Of a DNA stretch of 64,000 nucleotides, positions 45,030-56,884 are shown one piece after another (positions within the stretch are counted from its first letter, which is position 1; the number at the start of each line of letters is the position of its first letter). The stretch comes from Gammaproteobacteria bacterium (lineage in GTDB: Bacteria > Pseudomonadota > Gammaproteobacteria > UBA6429 > Thiohalophilaceae). Position numbers and translations under genes: made by a program. A model generated the notes under the pieces. The model saw nothing but the letters and a program-made list of their open reading frames with translations, was not told the origin of the DNA and ran no database searches. The stretch spans positions 29,808 through 93,807 of the forward strand of contig JAHECZ010000005.1 in NCBI GenBank assembly GCA_024641475.1, read 5' to 3'.

Positions 45030-45938
45030 ATGAGATCCATGGCAATGACAACAACGACAACATGGCGTGGTGTTTTGCGGGAAAATGAAAATTTATCCCG
45101 GCATACATCCTGGCGCGTAGGTGGTCCAGTGGCGCGTTTTTATCAGCCTGCCGACATTGCAGATCTGGCCGTATTTCTCCAGGAACTGACTCCACAGGAA
45201 ACGCTGCATTGGATTGGTTTGGGAAGTAATTTATTAGTCCGCGATGGTGGCTTGCATGGCACAGTGATCTGTACCAGTGGAGTGCTAAGTGATATTCGTG
45301 TGCAACCACATCAGCAAGTGTATGTCGAAGCCGGTGTGGCGTGTCCCAAGGTTGCAAAGTTTTGTGCGAAGCATAATTTGGTCGGTGCAGAATTCTTATG
45401 TGGTATTCCGGGAACGATGGGTGGCGCACTCGCAATGAATGCCGGTGCATTTGGCGGTGAAACCTGGCAACTCGTGACAAATGTACAGACAATCGATCGT
45501 CAGGGAGTGCTGCACACACGTACACCGCAGGATTATCAAATTGCATATCGTCATGTAAGCGGGCCGCAAAGTGAATGGTTTGTTGCAACGACGTTGCAAC
45601 TGCAGCACGGCGATGGCAAGGCCAGCGCGGCACAACAAAAAGCACTGCTGGCAAAACGCGGGGCGAGCCAACCTACGCAACAACCCAATGCCGGTTCGGT
45701 GTTTCGTAATCCGGCTGGAGATTATGCAGCACGTTTGATTGAACAATGCGGATTAAAAGGCTTCTGTATCGGCGGTGCCTGTGTGTCTGATAAGCACGCT
45801 AATTTTATTGTCAACGTGGGTACGGCGACGGCGGGCGATATTGAAGCGCTAATTAATAAAGTCCGTGACACAGTATTGAAGGAAACGGGCGTGAAATTAC
45901 AACAAGAAGTACATATCGTCGGCGAGGCGCGAGTGTGA
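45030..45938 (+). CDS. murB: UDP-N-acetylenolpyruvoylglucosamine reductase
   Basis: LSRHTSWRVGGPVARFYQP; GIPGTMGGALAMNAGAFGGE; short type I MurB. Confidence 0.96.
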   Translation: MRSMAMTTTTTWRGVLRENENLSRHTSWRVGGPVARFYQPADIADLAVFLQELTPQETLHWIGLGSNLLVRDGGLHGTVICTSGVLSDIRVQPHQQVYVEAGVACPKVAKFCAKHNLVGAEFLCGIPGTMGGALAMNAGAFGGETWQLVTNVQTIDRQGVLHTRTPQDYQIAYRHVSGPQSEWFVATTLQLQHGDGKASAAQQKALLAKRGASQPTQQPNAGSVFRNPAGDYAARLIEQCGLKGFCIGGACVSDKHANFIVNVGTATAGDIEALINKVRDTVLKETGVKLQQEVHIVGEARV

Positions 45939-46921
45939 TGGCTATTACTAAGCAAACAAATTATCCAGCTGATCCCGTTGCGTTCGGTAAGGTTGCCGTA
46001 ATGCTGGGCGGCTGGTCATCTGAGCGCGAAGTTTCACTCAAGAGTGGTGCGGCTGTATTAAATGCATTGCAACAACGTGGTGTTGATGCTCACGGTATCG
46101 ATGTACAGCGTGAAACGATCCTGACGGAATTGCAACGGCAAAAATTTGATCGTGTATTCATAATTCTGCATGGCAAAGGTGGCGAGGATGGTGTGATACA
46201 GGCCGTGTTGGAAATGTTGGCGATACCCTATACCGGGAGCGGTGTGCTCGCATCTGCATTGGCAATGGATAAGCTGCGAACCAAACAATTACTGCAAGGT
46301 ATCGGCCTGCCGACCCCCGCTTATTTAGTGCTCGAAAACGATTTTGATCCTGAATATGTAGCGGCAACCTTGGGCCTGCCCATTATGATCAAACCAGCAC
46401 TGGAAGGTTCCAGCATCGGTATGACCAAAGCGGAGAAAGTTGAGCAATTAATGCCTGCATATCGTGAAGCGGCTAAATATCATGGTGAGGTGATTGCTGA
46501 GCAATGGATTCAGGGCAAGGAATATACCGTGGCAATTCTCGGTGACGAAGTATTGCCGGTGATTCGACTGGAAACGACGCACAGTTTTTATGATTTCTCT
46601 GCCAAATATATTGGCAACGATACCAAATACCATTGCCCTTGTGGATTGAATCAGGAAGAAGAGATGCAGTTGCAACGTCTGGCGCTGGCAACATTTCATG
46701 CTGTGAATGCCAAGGGGTGGGGACGAGTTGACATTTTGTGTGACCAACAAAATCGCCCCTACGTTATCGAAGTTAATACCGTGCCAGGTATGACTGATCA
46801 TAGTCTGGTGCCTATGGCTGCCAAAGCGCAGGGTATCAGCTTCGATGAGCTGGTTTATCGAATTTTGGCTCAAACTTTATCAGTATCGAATGCAACAACC
46901 GGAGGCCCGCATGTTCGCTAA
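45935..46921 (+). CDS. ddl: D-alanine:D-alanine ligase
   Basis: VMLGGWSSEREVSLKSG; EVNTVPGMTDHSLVP. Confidence 0.97.
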   Translation: MMAITKQTNYPADPVAFGKVAVMLGGWSSEREVSLKSGAAVLNALQQRGVDAHGIDVQRETILTELQRQKFDRVFIILHGKGGEDGVIQAVLEMLAIPYTGSGVLASALAMDKLRTKQLLQGIGLPTPAYLVLENDFDPEYVAATLGLPIMIKPALEGSSIGMTKAEKVEQLMPAYREAAKYHGEVIAEQWIQGKEYTVAILGDEVLPVIRLETTHSFYDFSAKYIGNDTKYHCPCGLNQEEEMQLQRLALATFHAVNAKGWGRVDILCDQQNRPYVIEVNTVPGMTDHSLVPMAAKAQGISFDELVYRILAQTLSVSNATTGGPHVR

Positions 46922-47669
46922 AGCGAATGCGCAGGCAATTCTGATGTCGCGCGAAACCGGCGCTATGTTTAACTGGCGTCGGTTGCGTCGAATCATTGTA
47001 ATTTTGTTATTCATGGGTTTCACGGGTTGGTTGGTAAGTAAAGCCCATGATCCACAATCATTACCTGTCAGGCAAATTCATGCCACGGGAATGTTTATCA
47101 AAGTGAATGAACAGATGTTGCGCGATGCGGTTGCCGGTTCAATCGATGGCGGTTATTTCCGAATCGACATGGCTAAAACACAGCAAGTGGTCGAAGCCAT
47201 TTCATGGGTGGATAGTGCCAGTGTGCGTCGCGTCTGGCCTGATACGTTGGCGATTGATGTGCAGGAACAAAAGGCGGTTGCTTATTGGCTGAATGGCGGA
47301 CTTGTCAATGCGCGCGGTGATGTATTTAAACCTGAAAAATCCACTTACCCGACTGGGTTGCCGATGTTTGCAGGCCCCGAAGGTGCGCAGCAACAGGTAT
47401 TGGAGTATTACACTCAGGCAAACACAGTGTTCAGCAAAATGAAATTGATCGTTACCGAAGTGCACATGGATGCACGTCGCGCCCTGACTCTGAAACTCTC
47501 AAATGGGATAGAAGTAATTTTGGGTCGCGAATCGATTCTGGAACGGTTGCAGCGTTTAGAGCGAGTCTATGCAAAAGTGATAACCGGGCATGACGATGCA
47601 ATTACGCGTATTGATATGCGGTACAGCAATGGACTGGCAGTAGGTTGGCGCAAAGCGCCATTGCATTAG
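46911..47669 (+). CDS. ftsQ: Cell division protein FtsQ
   Basis: N-terminal TM, POTRA-like domain, ATG at 46911 behind GGAGG; ORF-track start lies within ddl. Confidence 0.93.
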   Translation: MFAKANAQAILMSRETGAMFNWRRLRRIIVILLFMGFTGWLVSKAHDPQSLPVRQIHATGMFIKVNEQMLRDAVAGSIDGGYFRIDMAKTQQVVEAISWVDSASVRRVWPDTLAIDVQEQKAVAYWLNGGLVNARGDVFKPEKSTYPTGLPMFAGPEGAQQQVLEYYTQANTVFSKMKLIVTEVHMDARRALTLKLSNGIEVILGRESILERLQRLERVYAKVITGHDDAITRIDMRYSNGLAVGWRKAPLH

Positions 47670-47682
47670 GGTGAGGTGACAT

Positions 47683-48921
47683 ATGGCTACAAAGAAAACT
47701 GAAAAAAATTTAATCGTTGGATTGGATATTGGCACCTCCAAGGTGGTGGCGATTGTCGGTGAAGTTAATTCCGAAAATACGATTGAGATTATCGGTATCG
47801 GCTCGCACCCTTCGCGCGGCCTTAAAAAAGGCGTGGTGGTAAATATCGAATCAACGGTGCAATCCATTCAGCGTGCCGTGGAAGAAGCTGAGTTAATGGC
47901 GGGTTGCCAGATTCATTCGGTATTTGCAGGAATTGCCGGCAGTCATATTCGCAGTCTGAACTCGCATGGCATCGTTGCAATTCGGGACAAAGAGGTGACG
48001 GCGGCAGATGTCGAACGTGTAATCGATGCGGCCCGGGCCGTGGCGATACCTGCGGATCAACGTATTTTGCATATCCTGCCGCAGGAATTTATTGTAGATA
48101 ACCAGGAAGGTGTGCGCGAACCCATCGGTATGTCTGGTGTGCGTCTGGAGGCCAAGGTGCATATGGTCACCGGGGCGGTGAGTGCAGCACAAAATATTAT
48201 CAAATGTGTGCGCCGGTGTGGTTTGGAGGTGGATGATATTATTCTCGAACAACTCGCATCTGCTCAATCAGTGTTAAATGAAGATGAAAAAGAACTGGGT
48301 GTTTGCCTGGTGGATATTGGTGGCGGTACCACTGATATCGCTGTCTTTACAGAAGGTGCAATTCGGCATACCGCTGTTATTCCCATTGCTGGCGATCAAG
48401 TCACTAACGACATAGCAGTGGCTTTGCGCACTCCGACACAAAATGCCGAAGAGATAAAAATCAAATATGCCTGTGCGCTGACTCAACTCGCCAGTCCGGA
48501 AGAAACCATTGAAGTACCCAGTGTCGGTGATCGACCTGCGCGACGTCTGGCGCGACAAACGCTTGCTGAAGTGGTTGAACCTCGCTTCGAAGAATTATTT
48601 ACTCTGGTGCAAGCCGAATTACGCCGTAGCGGCTTTGAAGATCTATGCGCTGCTGGCGTCGTAATTACCGGGGGCAGCTCCAAAATGGAAGGTGTCGTGG
48701 AACTGGCAGAAGAGATATTCCATATGCCAGTACGTCGCGGTGTTCCACAATTTATTTCCGGTTTGGTTGATGTAGTGCGCAATCCAATTTATTCAACTGG
48801 CGTGGGCTTGTTGTTGTTTGGTTATCGCAATCGTGCGATGCGTGATGCCGAGACTCGTATGGGTGGCGGTTGGCAATCTGTAATGCAACGTATGCGGAGT
48901 TGGTTTCAAGGAAATTTTTGA
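47683..48921 (+). CDS. ftsA: Cell division protein FtsA
   Basis: [32 protein letters not shown]. Confidence 0.98.
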   Translation: MATKKTEKNLIVGLDIGTSKVVAIVGEVNSENTIEIIGIGSHPSRGLKKGVVVNIESTVQSIQRAVEEAELMAGCQIHSVFAGIAGSHIRSLNSHGIVAIRDKEVTAADVERVIDAARAVAIPADQRILHILPQEFIVDNQEGVREPIGMSGVRLEAKVHMVTGAVSAAQNIIKCVRRCGLEVDDIILEQLASAQSVLNEDEKELGVCLVDIGGGTTDIAVFTEGAIRHTAVIPIAGDQVTNDIAVALRTPTQNAEEIKIKYACALTQLASPEETIEVPSVGDRPARRLARQTLAEVVEPRFEELFTLVQAELRRSGFEDLCAAGVVITGGSSKMEGVVELAEEIFHMPVRRGVPQFISGLVDVVRNPIYSTGVGLLLFGYRNRAMRDAETRMGGGWQSVMQRMRSWFQGNF

Positions 48922-48967
48922 TCCGGTAACAGGATCTTATTGTTTAACTATGTTGGAGGGTAAATGT

Positions 48968-50110
48968 ATGTTTGAACTAATGGACGGATGTACACAAAGC
49001 GCAGTGATTAAAGTAATTGGCGTGGGTGGCGGTGGAGGTAATGCCGTTGAACACATGGTGCGGCAAAATATCGAAGGTGTGGATTTTGTTGTGGCAAATA
49101 CCGATGCTCAGGCATTGCGTAATAGCAATGCCAAGACGTTATTGCAATTAGGTGGCGATATGACCAAAGGTTTGGGAGCAGGTGCCAATCCAGAAGTAGG
49201 TCGACAAGCAGCACTGGAAGATCGTGATCGCATCGCGGAAGTATTGGAAGGTGCGGATATGGTATTTATTACAGCAGGTATGGGAGGCGGTACCGGTACC
49301 GGTGGCGCACCGATTGTTGCGCAGGTTGCCAAAGAAATGGGAATACTGACAGTAGCTGTCGTTACCAAGCCATTTCCATTCGAAGGTAAAAAACGTATGG
49401 AAGTTGCCCGTCAGGGTATCGAGGAGTTAAAAGGTTATGTGGATTCGCTGATTACCATTCCAAACGAAAAACTCCTGAGTGTGCTGGGTAAAAATATCAG
49501 TCTGCTGGATGCGTTCAAAGCGGCTAATGATGTTTTGCTAGGTGCGGTTCAAGGTATTGCAGAGTTGATTACTCGTCCAGGGTTAATCAATGTGGATTTT
49601 GCCGATGTGCGTACTGTGATGTCGGAAATGGGTATGGCTATGATGGGTTCGGGTCGTGCCAGTGGTGAGAACCGTGCGCGCGAAGCGGCAGAAGCTGCAA
49701 TTGCCAGCCCGTTATTGGAAGATGTTGATTTGGCCGGTGCACGCGGCATTCTTGTAAACGTAACAGCCGGACTGGACATGGCCATCGGTGAGTTCGAAGA
49801 AGTGGGCAATGCAATTAAAGCTTTCGCATCTGAAAATGCAACAGTCGTAGTTGGTACTGTTATTGATCCGGAACTCGTAGGGGAACTGCGTGTCACAGTG
49901 GTTGCTACGGGATTAGGTATGGGATTTGATGCCAAGGACAAACCTAAATTGGTGGTGGATCGGACTAACAACGGTGAAGTGGATTATGACCAATTGGATC
50001 GCCCAACGGTGATTCGTAAAAAGGCCGCCGGTGATCGTTATCGCCCCGAAGCTGAGGGTAGTCTGGATTATCTGGATATACCTGCCTTCCTGCGGCGGCA
50101 GGCTGACTAA
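48968..50110 (+). CDS. ftsZ: Cell division protein FtsZ
   Basis: Tubulin signature [15 protein letters not shown]-terminal peptide [14 protein letters not shown]. Confidence 0.98.
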   Translation: MFELMDGCTQSAVIKVIGVGGGGGNAVEHMVRQNIEGVDFVVANTDAQALRNSNAKTLLQLGGDMTKGLGAGANPEVGRQAALEDRDRIAEVLEGADMVFITAGMGGGTGTGGAPIVAQVAKEMGILTVAVVTKPFPFEGKKRMEVARQGIEELKGYVDSLITIPNEKLLSVLGKNISLLDAFKAANDVLLGAVQGIAELITRPGLINVDFADVRTVMSEMGMAMMGSGRASGENRAREAAEAAIASPLLEDVDLAGARGILVNVTAGLDMAIGEFEEVGNAIKAFASENATVVVGTVIDPELVGELRVTVVATGLGMGFDAKDKPKLVVDRTNNGEVDYDQLDRPTVIRKKAAGDRYRPEAEGSLDYLDIPAFLRRQAD

Positions 50111-50361
50111 GGCAACTTAGTAAAAGTATGGAAACTGGACTTTCGCTGGTTAGGGGCTAAATTTGGTTAAGTATTCGTTTAGGATTAAAGCGTTATCGTT
50201 CTAAGACGCTATTTTTCTTGAACAGATGGTGATTGCCTAAAAATGGTGCAATGGGTTAATATGCCCCCCCATTTTAGTCGGTCACCTTGATGTGGGGCGT
50301 AACTTAAAATTGGTATGGTAATTGCTTCAATACAGTGGAATAAATCAAGGACCCAATAGTC

Positions 50362-51273
50362 GTGATAAAACAACGTACCCTTAAGAACATCATTCGTGCT
50401 ACCGGCATTGGCTTGCACACCGGTCAAAAAGTCTATCTGACATTAAGGCCGGCGGCACCTGACACTGGAATCATCTTCCGTCGGGTTGATCTTGAGCCGG
50501 TTGCCGAAATTCCTGCGTTGCCAGAATATGTAGGTGAAACAACGCTTTCGACGACTTTAGTCAAGGACGGTGTCAAGGTTTCGACAGTAGAACATCTGCT
50601 TTCTGCCATGGCTGGATTAGGCATTGATAATGCGTATGTGGAGCTGAATGCCCCGGAAGTGCCCATTATGGACGGCAGCGCGGGTCCTTTTGTATTCCTG
50701 ATACAGTCTGCCGGAATCCAGGAACAAAATGCTGCCAAGCGATTTATTCGTATTAAACGGCCCGTAACGGTTGAAGATGGCGAAAAATGGGTCCGTTTTG
50801 AGCCATTTGAAGGTTTTAAAGTTGCCTTTACGATCGATTTTGACCACCCCGTATTCAAAGACGGCAGCCAAAGCGCTGAAGTGGATTTTTCGTCAACTTC
50901 CTTTGTCCGTGAAATCAGTCGTGCGCGCACCTTTGGTTTCATGAGCCAAATCGAAGCACTGCGGGCGAATAATCTGGCCTTGGGCGGCAGCCTGGATAAT
51001 GCGGTTGTGCTGGATAATTATCGTGTTCTCAATGAAGACGGCTTGCGTTATATGGATGAATTCGTCAAGCATAAGATCCTTGATTCTATTGGAGATTTAT
51101 ACTTACTTGGGCACAGCTTGATTGGTGCTTTTAGTGGTTATAAGTCTGGTCATGCCCTGAATAATCAACTCCTGCGTGCAACCTTGGCCAATGCAGATGC
51201 ATGGGAATTGGTTACGTTCGAGGATGAAAAGAAGGCTCCAGTTTCCTTCACGACGCCTATTCACGCCGTCTAA
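50362..51273 (+). CDS. lpxC: UDP-3-O-acyl-N-acetylglucosamine deacetylase
   Basis: [39 protein letters not shown] start. Confidence 0.98.
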   Translation: MIKQRTLKNIIRATGIGLHTGQKVYLTLRPAAPDTGIIFRRVDLEPVAEIPALPEYVGETTLSTTLVKDGVKVSTVEHLLSAMAGLGIDNAYVELNAPEVPIMDGSAGPFVFLIQSAGIQEQNAAKRFIRIKRPVTVEDGEKWVRFEPFEGFKVAFTIDFDHPVFKDGSQSAEVDFSSTSFVREISRARTFGFMSQIEALRANNLALGGSLDNAVVLDNYRVLNEDGLRYMDEFVKHKILDSIGDLYLLGHSLIGAFSGYKSGHALNNQLLRATLANADAWELVTFEDEKKAPVSFTTPIHAV

Positions 51274-51287
51274 ATCTGAAATTCTTG

Positions 51288-51749
51288 CTATTTTTCGGCG
51301 TGCTTGGCGAGTCGTTCGAGTGCCGCCCGTAATGGCGCATCGTCTATTGATTCCGCTAACGATTTGATAATTAAGGCATTTTTCTCACTTAAGTGAAAGC
51401 TTGCGGGTTTTTCTGATTTATTTAAGTCTTCCGGTAAACGTGGTGCCACGATGATCTTTAATTGCTGAAGCTGCTGCAATTCAGGAAATCGCGTTTTCAT
51501 TTGCGCAAGTATCGATGTCCCAGTAAACCGCATTTTCGTGGCCCAGATCGCATTCTCTACGCTTAGTATGAGCGTATCTCCCTGGATATCCGCCACAGCT
51601 GATAACTCATTTAATGGAGCTGGTAATTGTGATTGGAGCCAGACGTTGTAACTCGCCAACTTGCGGGCGCGTGTGATCAAGCTCGCAAGTTCATGATTTC
51701 CTGAATTTAATAGCTTGTCTAGGGTGACTGGATTCTTCATACTCAGCAC
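51288..51749 (-). CDS. DciA-like protein (DUF721)
   Basis: 153 aa; LSVENAIWATKMRFTGTSILAQMK typical of DUF721; convergent with lpxC. Confidence 0.8.
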   Translation of the reverse strand: MLSMKNPVTLDKLLNSGNHELASLITRARKLASYNVWLQSQLPAPLNELSAVADIQGDTLILSVENAIWATKMRFTGTSILAQMKTRFPELQQLQQLKIIVAPRLPEDLNKSEKPASFHLSEKNALIIKSLAESIDDAPLRAALERLAKHAEK

Positions 51750-51910
51750 ATATACCTTGCTATGTTCAGAGGGCTTGCGCTACATTGCACCCCTCGAGAA
51801 TAATAAGGTGTGTTGCATATCACCTTAACTAGAATAATTTATAAAGTTAAGCTAAAACTAACCGATAACTGACTGAAGAACCAGCACATTTTGATGCCGG
51901 TGGTGTTGGG

Positions 51911-52846
51911 ATGAATATAGTATTCTTAAGACGCAAACAAGGTTGCACAGGATTGGTTACTCTCAGCCAACGTCGATTTTTTATGTTGGCGTTTAGCCTG
52001 TTTGTCGCAATTCCTGGTTTTACCCTATATAGCGGCTATCAGATGGGCTTGTCGCACACGAAGTCCCATCCTGATGATTTAAGCATCGCCGTCGAATCTG
52101 AATTAGATACCCAGCGTCTCAAATTAGCCGAAGTCACCCGTAAAGCGGAAGAAAATCTCAATGCCTTGGCGCTGCGTCTTGGCACTCTGCAGGCCCATGT
52201 CATACGTCTTGATGCGCTGGGACAACGTCTCACTTCCATGGCTAAACTCGATAAGGGTGAATTTGATTTTGACAGCCCGCCTGCGCAAGGTGGACCTGTT
52301 GAAGCGGATGCCGGCACGGCAATTACCGTCCCTGATTTTGTTGGTTCTTTGAACGAATTATCCGTACAAATTGAGGATCGTTCGAAGCAATTGGCTGTTC
52401 TGGAAACCATGTTAATGTCGCGTAATCTTCAGGCGGAAGTCATGCCGACAGGCCGACCAGTTAATCGTGGCTGGCTATCATCGTTCTTTGGTTTACGTAC
52501 CGATCCATTCACCGGGCTGCGTGTACACCACTCCGGAGTGGATTTTGCCGGTAAATTAGGTTCGGATGTCGTGACCGTTGCAGCTGGCGTGGTAAATTTT
52601 GCAGGTAAGCGTTCAGGATATGGCAATCTGGTCGAAATTAACCATGGTAATGGCTATATGACACGATATGGTCATAACCTCGAAAATCTGGTCAAGGTTG
52701 GCGAAACTGTCAAAAAAGGCCAGGTTATTTCTAAAATGGGTACCTCGGGTCGTTCCACAGGACCTCACGTTCATTTTGAAGTAATCGTCAATGGTCGAGC
52801 AGTGAATCCACGTAAGTACATCAACGCAAGTGACGCACCGCTTTAA
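51911..52846 (+). CDS. M23-family metallopeptidase, membrane-anchored
   Basis: GLRVHHSGVDFAGKLGSDV ... HGNGYMTRYGH ... GRSTGPHVHFEV; N-terminal TM. Confidence 0.93.
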   Translation: MNIVFLRRKQGCTGLVTLSQRRFFMLAFSLFVAIPGFTLYSGYQMGLSHTKSHPDDLSIAVESELDTQRLKLAEVTRKAEENLNALALRLGTLQAHVIRLDALGQRLTSMAKLDKGEFDFDSPPAQGGPVEADAGTAITVPDFVGSLNELSVQIEDRSKQLAVLETMLMSRNLQAEVMPTGRPVNRGWLSSFFGLRTDPFTGLRVHHSGVDFAGKLGSDVVTVAAGVVNFAGKRSGYGNLVEINHGNGYMTRYGHNLENLVKVGETVKKGQVISKMGTSGRSTGPHVHFEVIVNGRAVNPRKYINASDAPL

Positions 52847-52914
52847 TTAGATTTTCTCACAACAACATTCCCGCTAAACTCGCGCATCTCATTAAAACTC
52901 CGGCTCGTCATATT

Positions 52915-54135
52915 ATGCTCCTGCGTATACTGCTTGTATCGGCGGTCGTCATGCTCAGCGCTTGCGCAACACCCCCTATGCCAGATGAAGTTGCTTTGTC
53001 CCAAGAGATTAAGGTCCCACTCGCTGAATTATCACCATCACCAGCCGTTCCGACGATTCCAGCACCATCATTACCTTTGGCCGCTTCTCAATTAACTATT
53101 GCGGCGGTTGGCGATGTCATGCTGGGAACGGATTTCCCGGAAAATTATTTACCTGCCGATGATGGGTTAGGGTTACTGACGGCGGTCACGCCAATACTGA
53201 AATCAGCAGATATTCGTTTTGGTAATTTTGAAGGGACGCTCATGGATGGCGGAGAGCCGGTGAAGAAATGCAAGACGAGTAAAAATTGTTACTTATTCCG
53301 GACCCCGCAACGTTTTGTGCAACGACTGGTTGATGCCGGTTTTAATGCCATGAGCCTGGCGAACAACCATGCACGGGATTTTGGAGAGGCAGGGCGCTCC
53401 TCGAGTATGCAAGCACTTACCGCCGCTGGTATCCATCACAGCGGTCGTGAGGGCGATATCGCCAGTTGGGTGGTCGCAGGACGGCACATTGCCTTAATCG
53501 CTTATGCGCCATTTGCAGGGGCACACGACCCAGCAGATTTAGCGACAGCCCGGCAGGCGATTGCCGCCCTGAAACATCAGCACGATATTGTGATTGTTTC
53601 GATGCATATGGGCGCCGAAGGAGCCGACGTCACGCATATGACCTTTGACCATGAAATATTTCATGGTGAGGATCGCGGTGATTCCGTTGCGTTTGCCCAT
53701 GCTGCTGTAGAAGCAGGTGCGGACTTGGTTATCGGGCATGGGCCGCATGTGCCGCGTGCGTTGGAGTTGTATCGCGACCGACTGATAGCGTATAGCCTGG
53801 GTAATTTTTGCACCTATCAAGGTATCAACGTGGCGGGTATCAATGGGTTGGCACCCATTTTAAAAGTAACTCTGGCAGGCGATGGTCGCTTTTTGAGCGG
53901 ACAAATATATTCTGCCCGCCAGCAACGGCCGCTTGGTCCACTTCCGGACAGCCATCATGCGGCTGCCCGGTTAATAGCGGAATTAACTGCGCAGGATTTT
54001 CCCGATACATCCCTGACAATTAGCCCCTTGGGGCTTTTGGAAAGAAAAGCGGTTGCCACTTCGGCATCCAATAAAACTCAATCTGCTGACAAGTCAGGTC
54101 ACGCTATAGACGACAAATCCAGCCCTGACCGCTAG
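52915..54135 (+). CDS. CapA-family (PGA_cap-type) metallophosphatase-like lipoprotein
   Basis: Lipobox MLSACA; AVGDVMLGTDFP, FGNFEGTL, SLANNHARDFGEAG, IGHGPHVPRALELYRDRLIAYSLGNF. Confidence 0.88.
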   Translation: MLLRILLVSAVVMLSACATPPMPDEVALSQEIKVPLAELSPSPAVPTIPAPSLPLAASQLTIAAVGDVMLGTDFPENYLPADDGLGLLTAVTPILKSADIRFGNFEGTLMDGGEPVKKCKTSKNCYLFRTPQRFVQRLVDAGFNAMSLANNHARDFGEAGRSSSMQALTAAGIHHSGREGDIASWVVAGRHIALIAYAPFAGAHDPADLATARQAIAALKHQHDIVIVSMHMGAEGADVTHMTFDHEIFHGEDRGDSVAFAHAAVEAGADLVIGHGPHVPRALELYRDRLIAYSLGNFCTYQGINVAGINGLAPILKVTLAGDGRFLSGQIYSARQQRPLGPLPDSHHAAARLIAELTAQDFPDTSLTISPLGLLERKAVATSASNKTQSADKSGHAIDDKSSPDR

Positions 54136-54187
54136 AATACGCCCTTTATTTTAGGCCGCCCCGGCCGGTAGTCGCACAAGGAATATC

Positions 54188-56884
54188 ATGTTAAGTGGGT
54201 TATTCAAGAAAGTCTTCGGCAGTCGTAATGAACGATTGGTAAAGCAATATACGCGTCTGGTGGCTCAAATCAATGGTCACGAGACGACGCTGACGTCGCT
54301 CACTGATGCGCAGCTCCAGGCTAAAACCGCCGAATTCAGACAACGAATTACCCAAGGTGCGACGGTCCATGATTTATTACCGGAAGCTTTTGCGGTTGTA
54401 CGTGAAGCCGGTAAGCGCGTGCTGAACATGCGGCATTTTGATGTGCAGCTCATCGGTGGCATGGTGCTAAATGACGGCAAGATTGCCGAAATGCGCACGG
54501 GTGAAGGTAAGACGCTGGTTGCCACACTGGCAGCGTACCTCAATGCTCTGCCCGCCAAGGGCGTCCATGTGGTGACCGTGAATGATTATCTGGCCCGTCG
54601 CGATGCCGGCTGGATGGGCAAGTTGTATCAATTTCTGGGTTTGACGGTTGGGGTGGTTGTCGCCGGAATGTCCACCGAAGAAAAGCGTGCCGCCTATGCG
54701 GCAGATATCACCTACGGCACCAATAATGAATTCGGCTTTGATTACCTGCGCGATAATATGGCGTTCTCGCTCGATGACAAAATGCAGCGTGGCCATGCTT
54801 TTGCGATTGTGGATGAAGTCGATTCGATTTTGATCGACGAGGCCCGTACGCCGCTGATCATCTCCGGCCAGGCCGAAGAAAGTTCCGAGATGTATTATCG
54901 TGTCAACGAGCTGGTCCCCAGGCTGACTAAACAATTAGAGAAAGACGGTCCGGGCGATTACAGCGTCGAAGAAAAAACCAAACAGATATTTCTCACCGAA
55001 GAAGGCCATCAGCTGGTTGAAAAATTACTCGGCAAAGCCGGGTTGTTACCGGAAGGTGAGAGTTTATATAGCGCCAGCAATATTGCCTTGATGCACCATG
55101 TGGTTACCGCATTGCGTGCACATGTATTGTTCCAGAAAGATGTGGACTATATCGTGGCGGATGACGAGATCATTATCGTTGATGAATTCACCGGGCGCAC
55201 GATGCAAGGCCGACGCTGGTCTGATGGATTGCATCAGGCAGTGGAGGCTAAAGAAGGCGTCTCGATTCAACACGAGAATCAAACATTAGCTTCGATCACT
55301 TTCCAGAATTATTTCCGGTTGTATAAAAAACTTTCCGGTATGACCGGTACAGCGGATACTGAGGCCTTTGAATTCCAATCCATCTATGGACTGGAAGTCG
55401 TTGTCATTCCGACGCATCGACCAATGGTACGTATCGATAACGCCGACAAGATTTTTCTCAAGCAGCTGGGTAAGTTCCGCGCCATTATCGATGACATCCA
55501 GGCTTGCGTAAAACGTCAACAGCCGGTGCTGGTGGGTACAACCTCCATTGAAGTATCCGAATTTCTGTCGAAATTGCTCGATAAAGAAAAGATCAAACAC
55601 GAAGTACTCAATGCCAAACAGCATGCACGCGAGGCAGAGATCGTAGCCCAGGCAGGTCGCCCTGGTGCGGTCACGATTGCAACCAATATGGCCGGTCGTG
55701 GTACGGATATTGTGCTCGGTGGCAGTTTGCAAACTGAACTATCCGCATTGAACGAGCCCGATGAAAAGCTGGTGGCCAAGGTGCGGGAAGAATGGCAAAA
55801 GCGCCATGCGCAAGTGCTTGCCTCAGGTGGCTTGCATATCATCGGTACCGAGCGACATGAATCGCGGCGTATTGATAACCAATTGCGTGGTCGCTCCGGT
55901 CGCCAAGGTGATCCGGGTTCATCGCGATTCTACTTGTCACTGGAAGATAATCTGATGCGCATTTTCGCCTCGGAACGTGTCGCCGGCATGATGCAACGTT
56001 TGGGCATGCAGGATGATGAGGCCATTGAACATCCCTGGGTGACCAAGGCGATCGAAAATGCGCAACGTAAAGTCGAAGGGCATAACTTCGATATGCGTAA
56101 GAGCCTGTTGGAATACGACGATGTTGCCAATGATCAACGCAAAGTGATCTACAGCATGCGCGATGAATACATGGCCAGTGAAGATATTCTGGAAACGATT
56201 AAGGCGATTCGCGCCGATGTGCTCAACGCGCTGATCGATACCTATATTCCGCCGCAAAGCGTGGAAGAGCAGTGGGATATTGGCGGGTTGGAAGAGGCGC
56301 TGGAAGGTGAGTTCACCTTGAAATTACCTATTGCCCAATGGTTGAAGGATGATGAAACCCTGCATGAGGAATCATTGCGGGCGCGAATTCTGCTGGAACT
56401 GGAAAAATACTATACCGAGAAAGAAGAACGGGCGGGCGCATCGGTACTACGGCATTTTGAAAAGGCCGTCATGTTGCAAGTGTTGGATGGCCAGTGGAAG
56501 GATCATCTTGCCACGATGGATCAATTACGCCAAGGTATTCATTTGCGCGGTTACGCTCAGAAAAATCCCAAGCAGGAATACAAACGCGAGGCATTTGAAT
56601 TGTTCCGCGAGATGCTGGCGCGTATCAAGAATGAAGTTGTCAGCGTCTTAAGCAAAGTCGTCGTGCGCAGTGAAGAAGAAGTGCAGGCGATGGAAGAAGC
56701 GCGACGCCAGGAAGAAAGCAAAAAACGCATGGAGTTCCAACACGAGGCCGTGGGCGGTAGCGATGACAAGAAAGAAGAAGAACATGAGCCGTTTGTGCGT
56801 GATGGCCGCAAGGTCGGACGTAATGAGCCATGTCCCTGCGGCTCGGGAAAAAAATACAAACAGTGTCATGGCAAGCTTGCCTAA
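54188..56884 (+). CDS. secA: Preprotein translocase ATPase SecA
   Basis: 898 aa; [21 protein letters not shown]-terminal zinc motif [17 protein letters not shown]. Confidence 0.98.
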   Translation: MLSGLFKKVFGSRNERLVKQYTRLVAQINGHETTLTSLTDAQLQAKTAEFRQRITQGATVHDLLPEAFAVVREAGKRVLNMRHFDVQLIGGMVLNDGKIAEMRTGEGKTLVATLAAYLNALPAKGVHVVTVNDYLARRDAGWMGKLYQFLGLTVGVVVAGMSTEEKRAAYAADITYGTNNEFGFDYLRDNMAFSLDDKMQRGHAFAIVDEVDSILIDEARTPLIISGQAEESSEMYYRVNELVPRLTKQLEKDGPGDYSVEEKTKQIFLTEEGHQLVEKLLGKAGLLPEGESLYSASNIALMHHVVTALRAHVLFQKDVDYIVADDEIIIVDEFTGRTMQGRRWSDGLHQAVEAKEGVSIQHENQTLASITFQNYFRLYKKLSGMTGTADTEAFEFQSIYGLEVVVIPTHRPMVRIDNADKIFLKQLGKFRAIIDDIQACVKRQQPVLVGTTSIEVSEFLSKLLDKEKIKHEVLNAKQHAREAEIVAQAGRPGAVTIATNMAGRGTDIVLGGSLQTELSALNEPDEKLVAKVREEWQKRHAQVLASGGLHIIGTERHESRRIDNQLRGRSGRQGDPGSSRFYLSLEDNLMRIFASERVAGMMQRLGMQDDEAIEHPWVTKAIENAQRKVEGHNFDMRKSLLEYDDVANDQRKVIYSMRDEYMASEDILETIKAIRADVLNALIDTYIPPQSVEEQWDIGGLEEALEGEFTLKLPIAQWLKDDETLHEESLRARILLELEKYYTEKEERAGASVLRHFEKAVMLQVLDGQWKDHLATMDQLRQGIHLRGYAQKNPKQEYKREAFELFREMLARIKNEVVSVLSKVVVRSEEEVQAMEEARRQEESKKRMEFQHEAVGGSDDKKEEEHEPFVRDGRKVGRNEPCPCGSGKKYKQCHGKLA

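Noticed and set aside
45010-45654. 214-aa minus-strand ORF
   Set aside because: Antisense to murB; His/Arg/Cys-rich translation typical of a shadow frame.
50238-50276. Possible stem AAAATGG ... CCATTTT between ftsZ and lpxC
   Set aside because: Short imperfect stem with a large loop; not convincing as a terminator.
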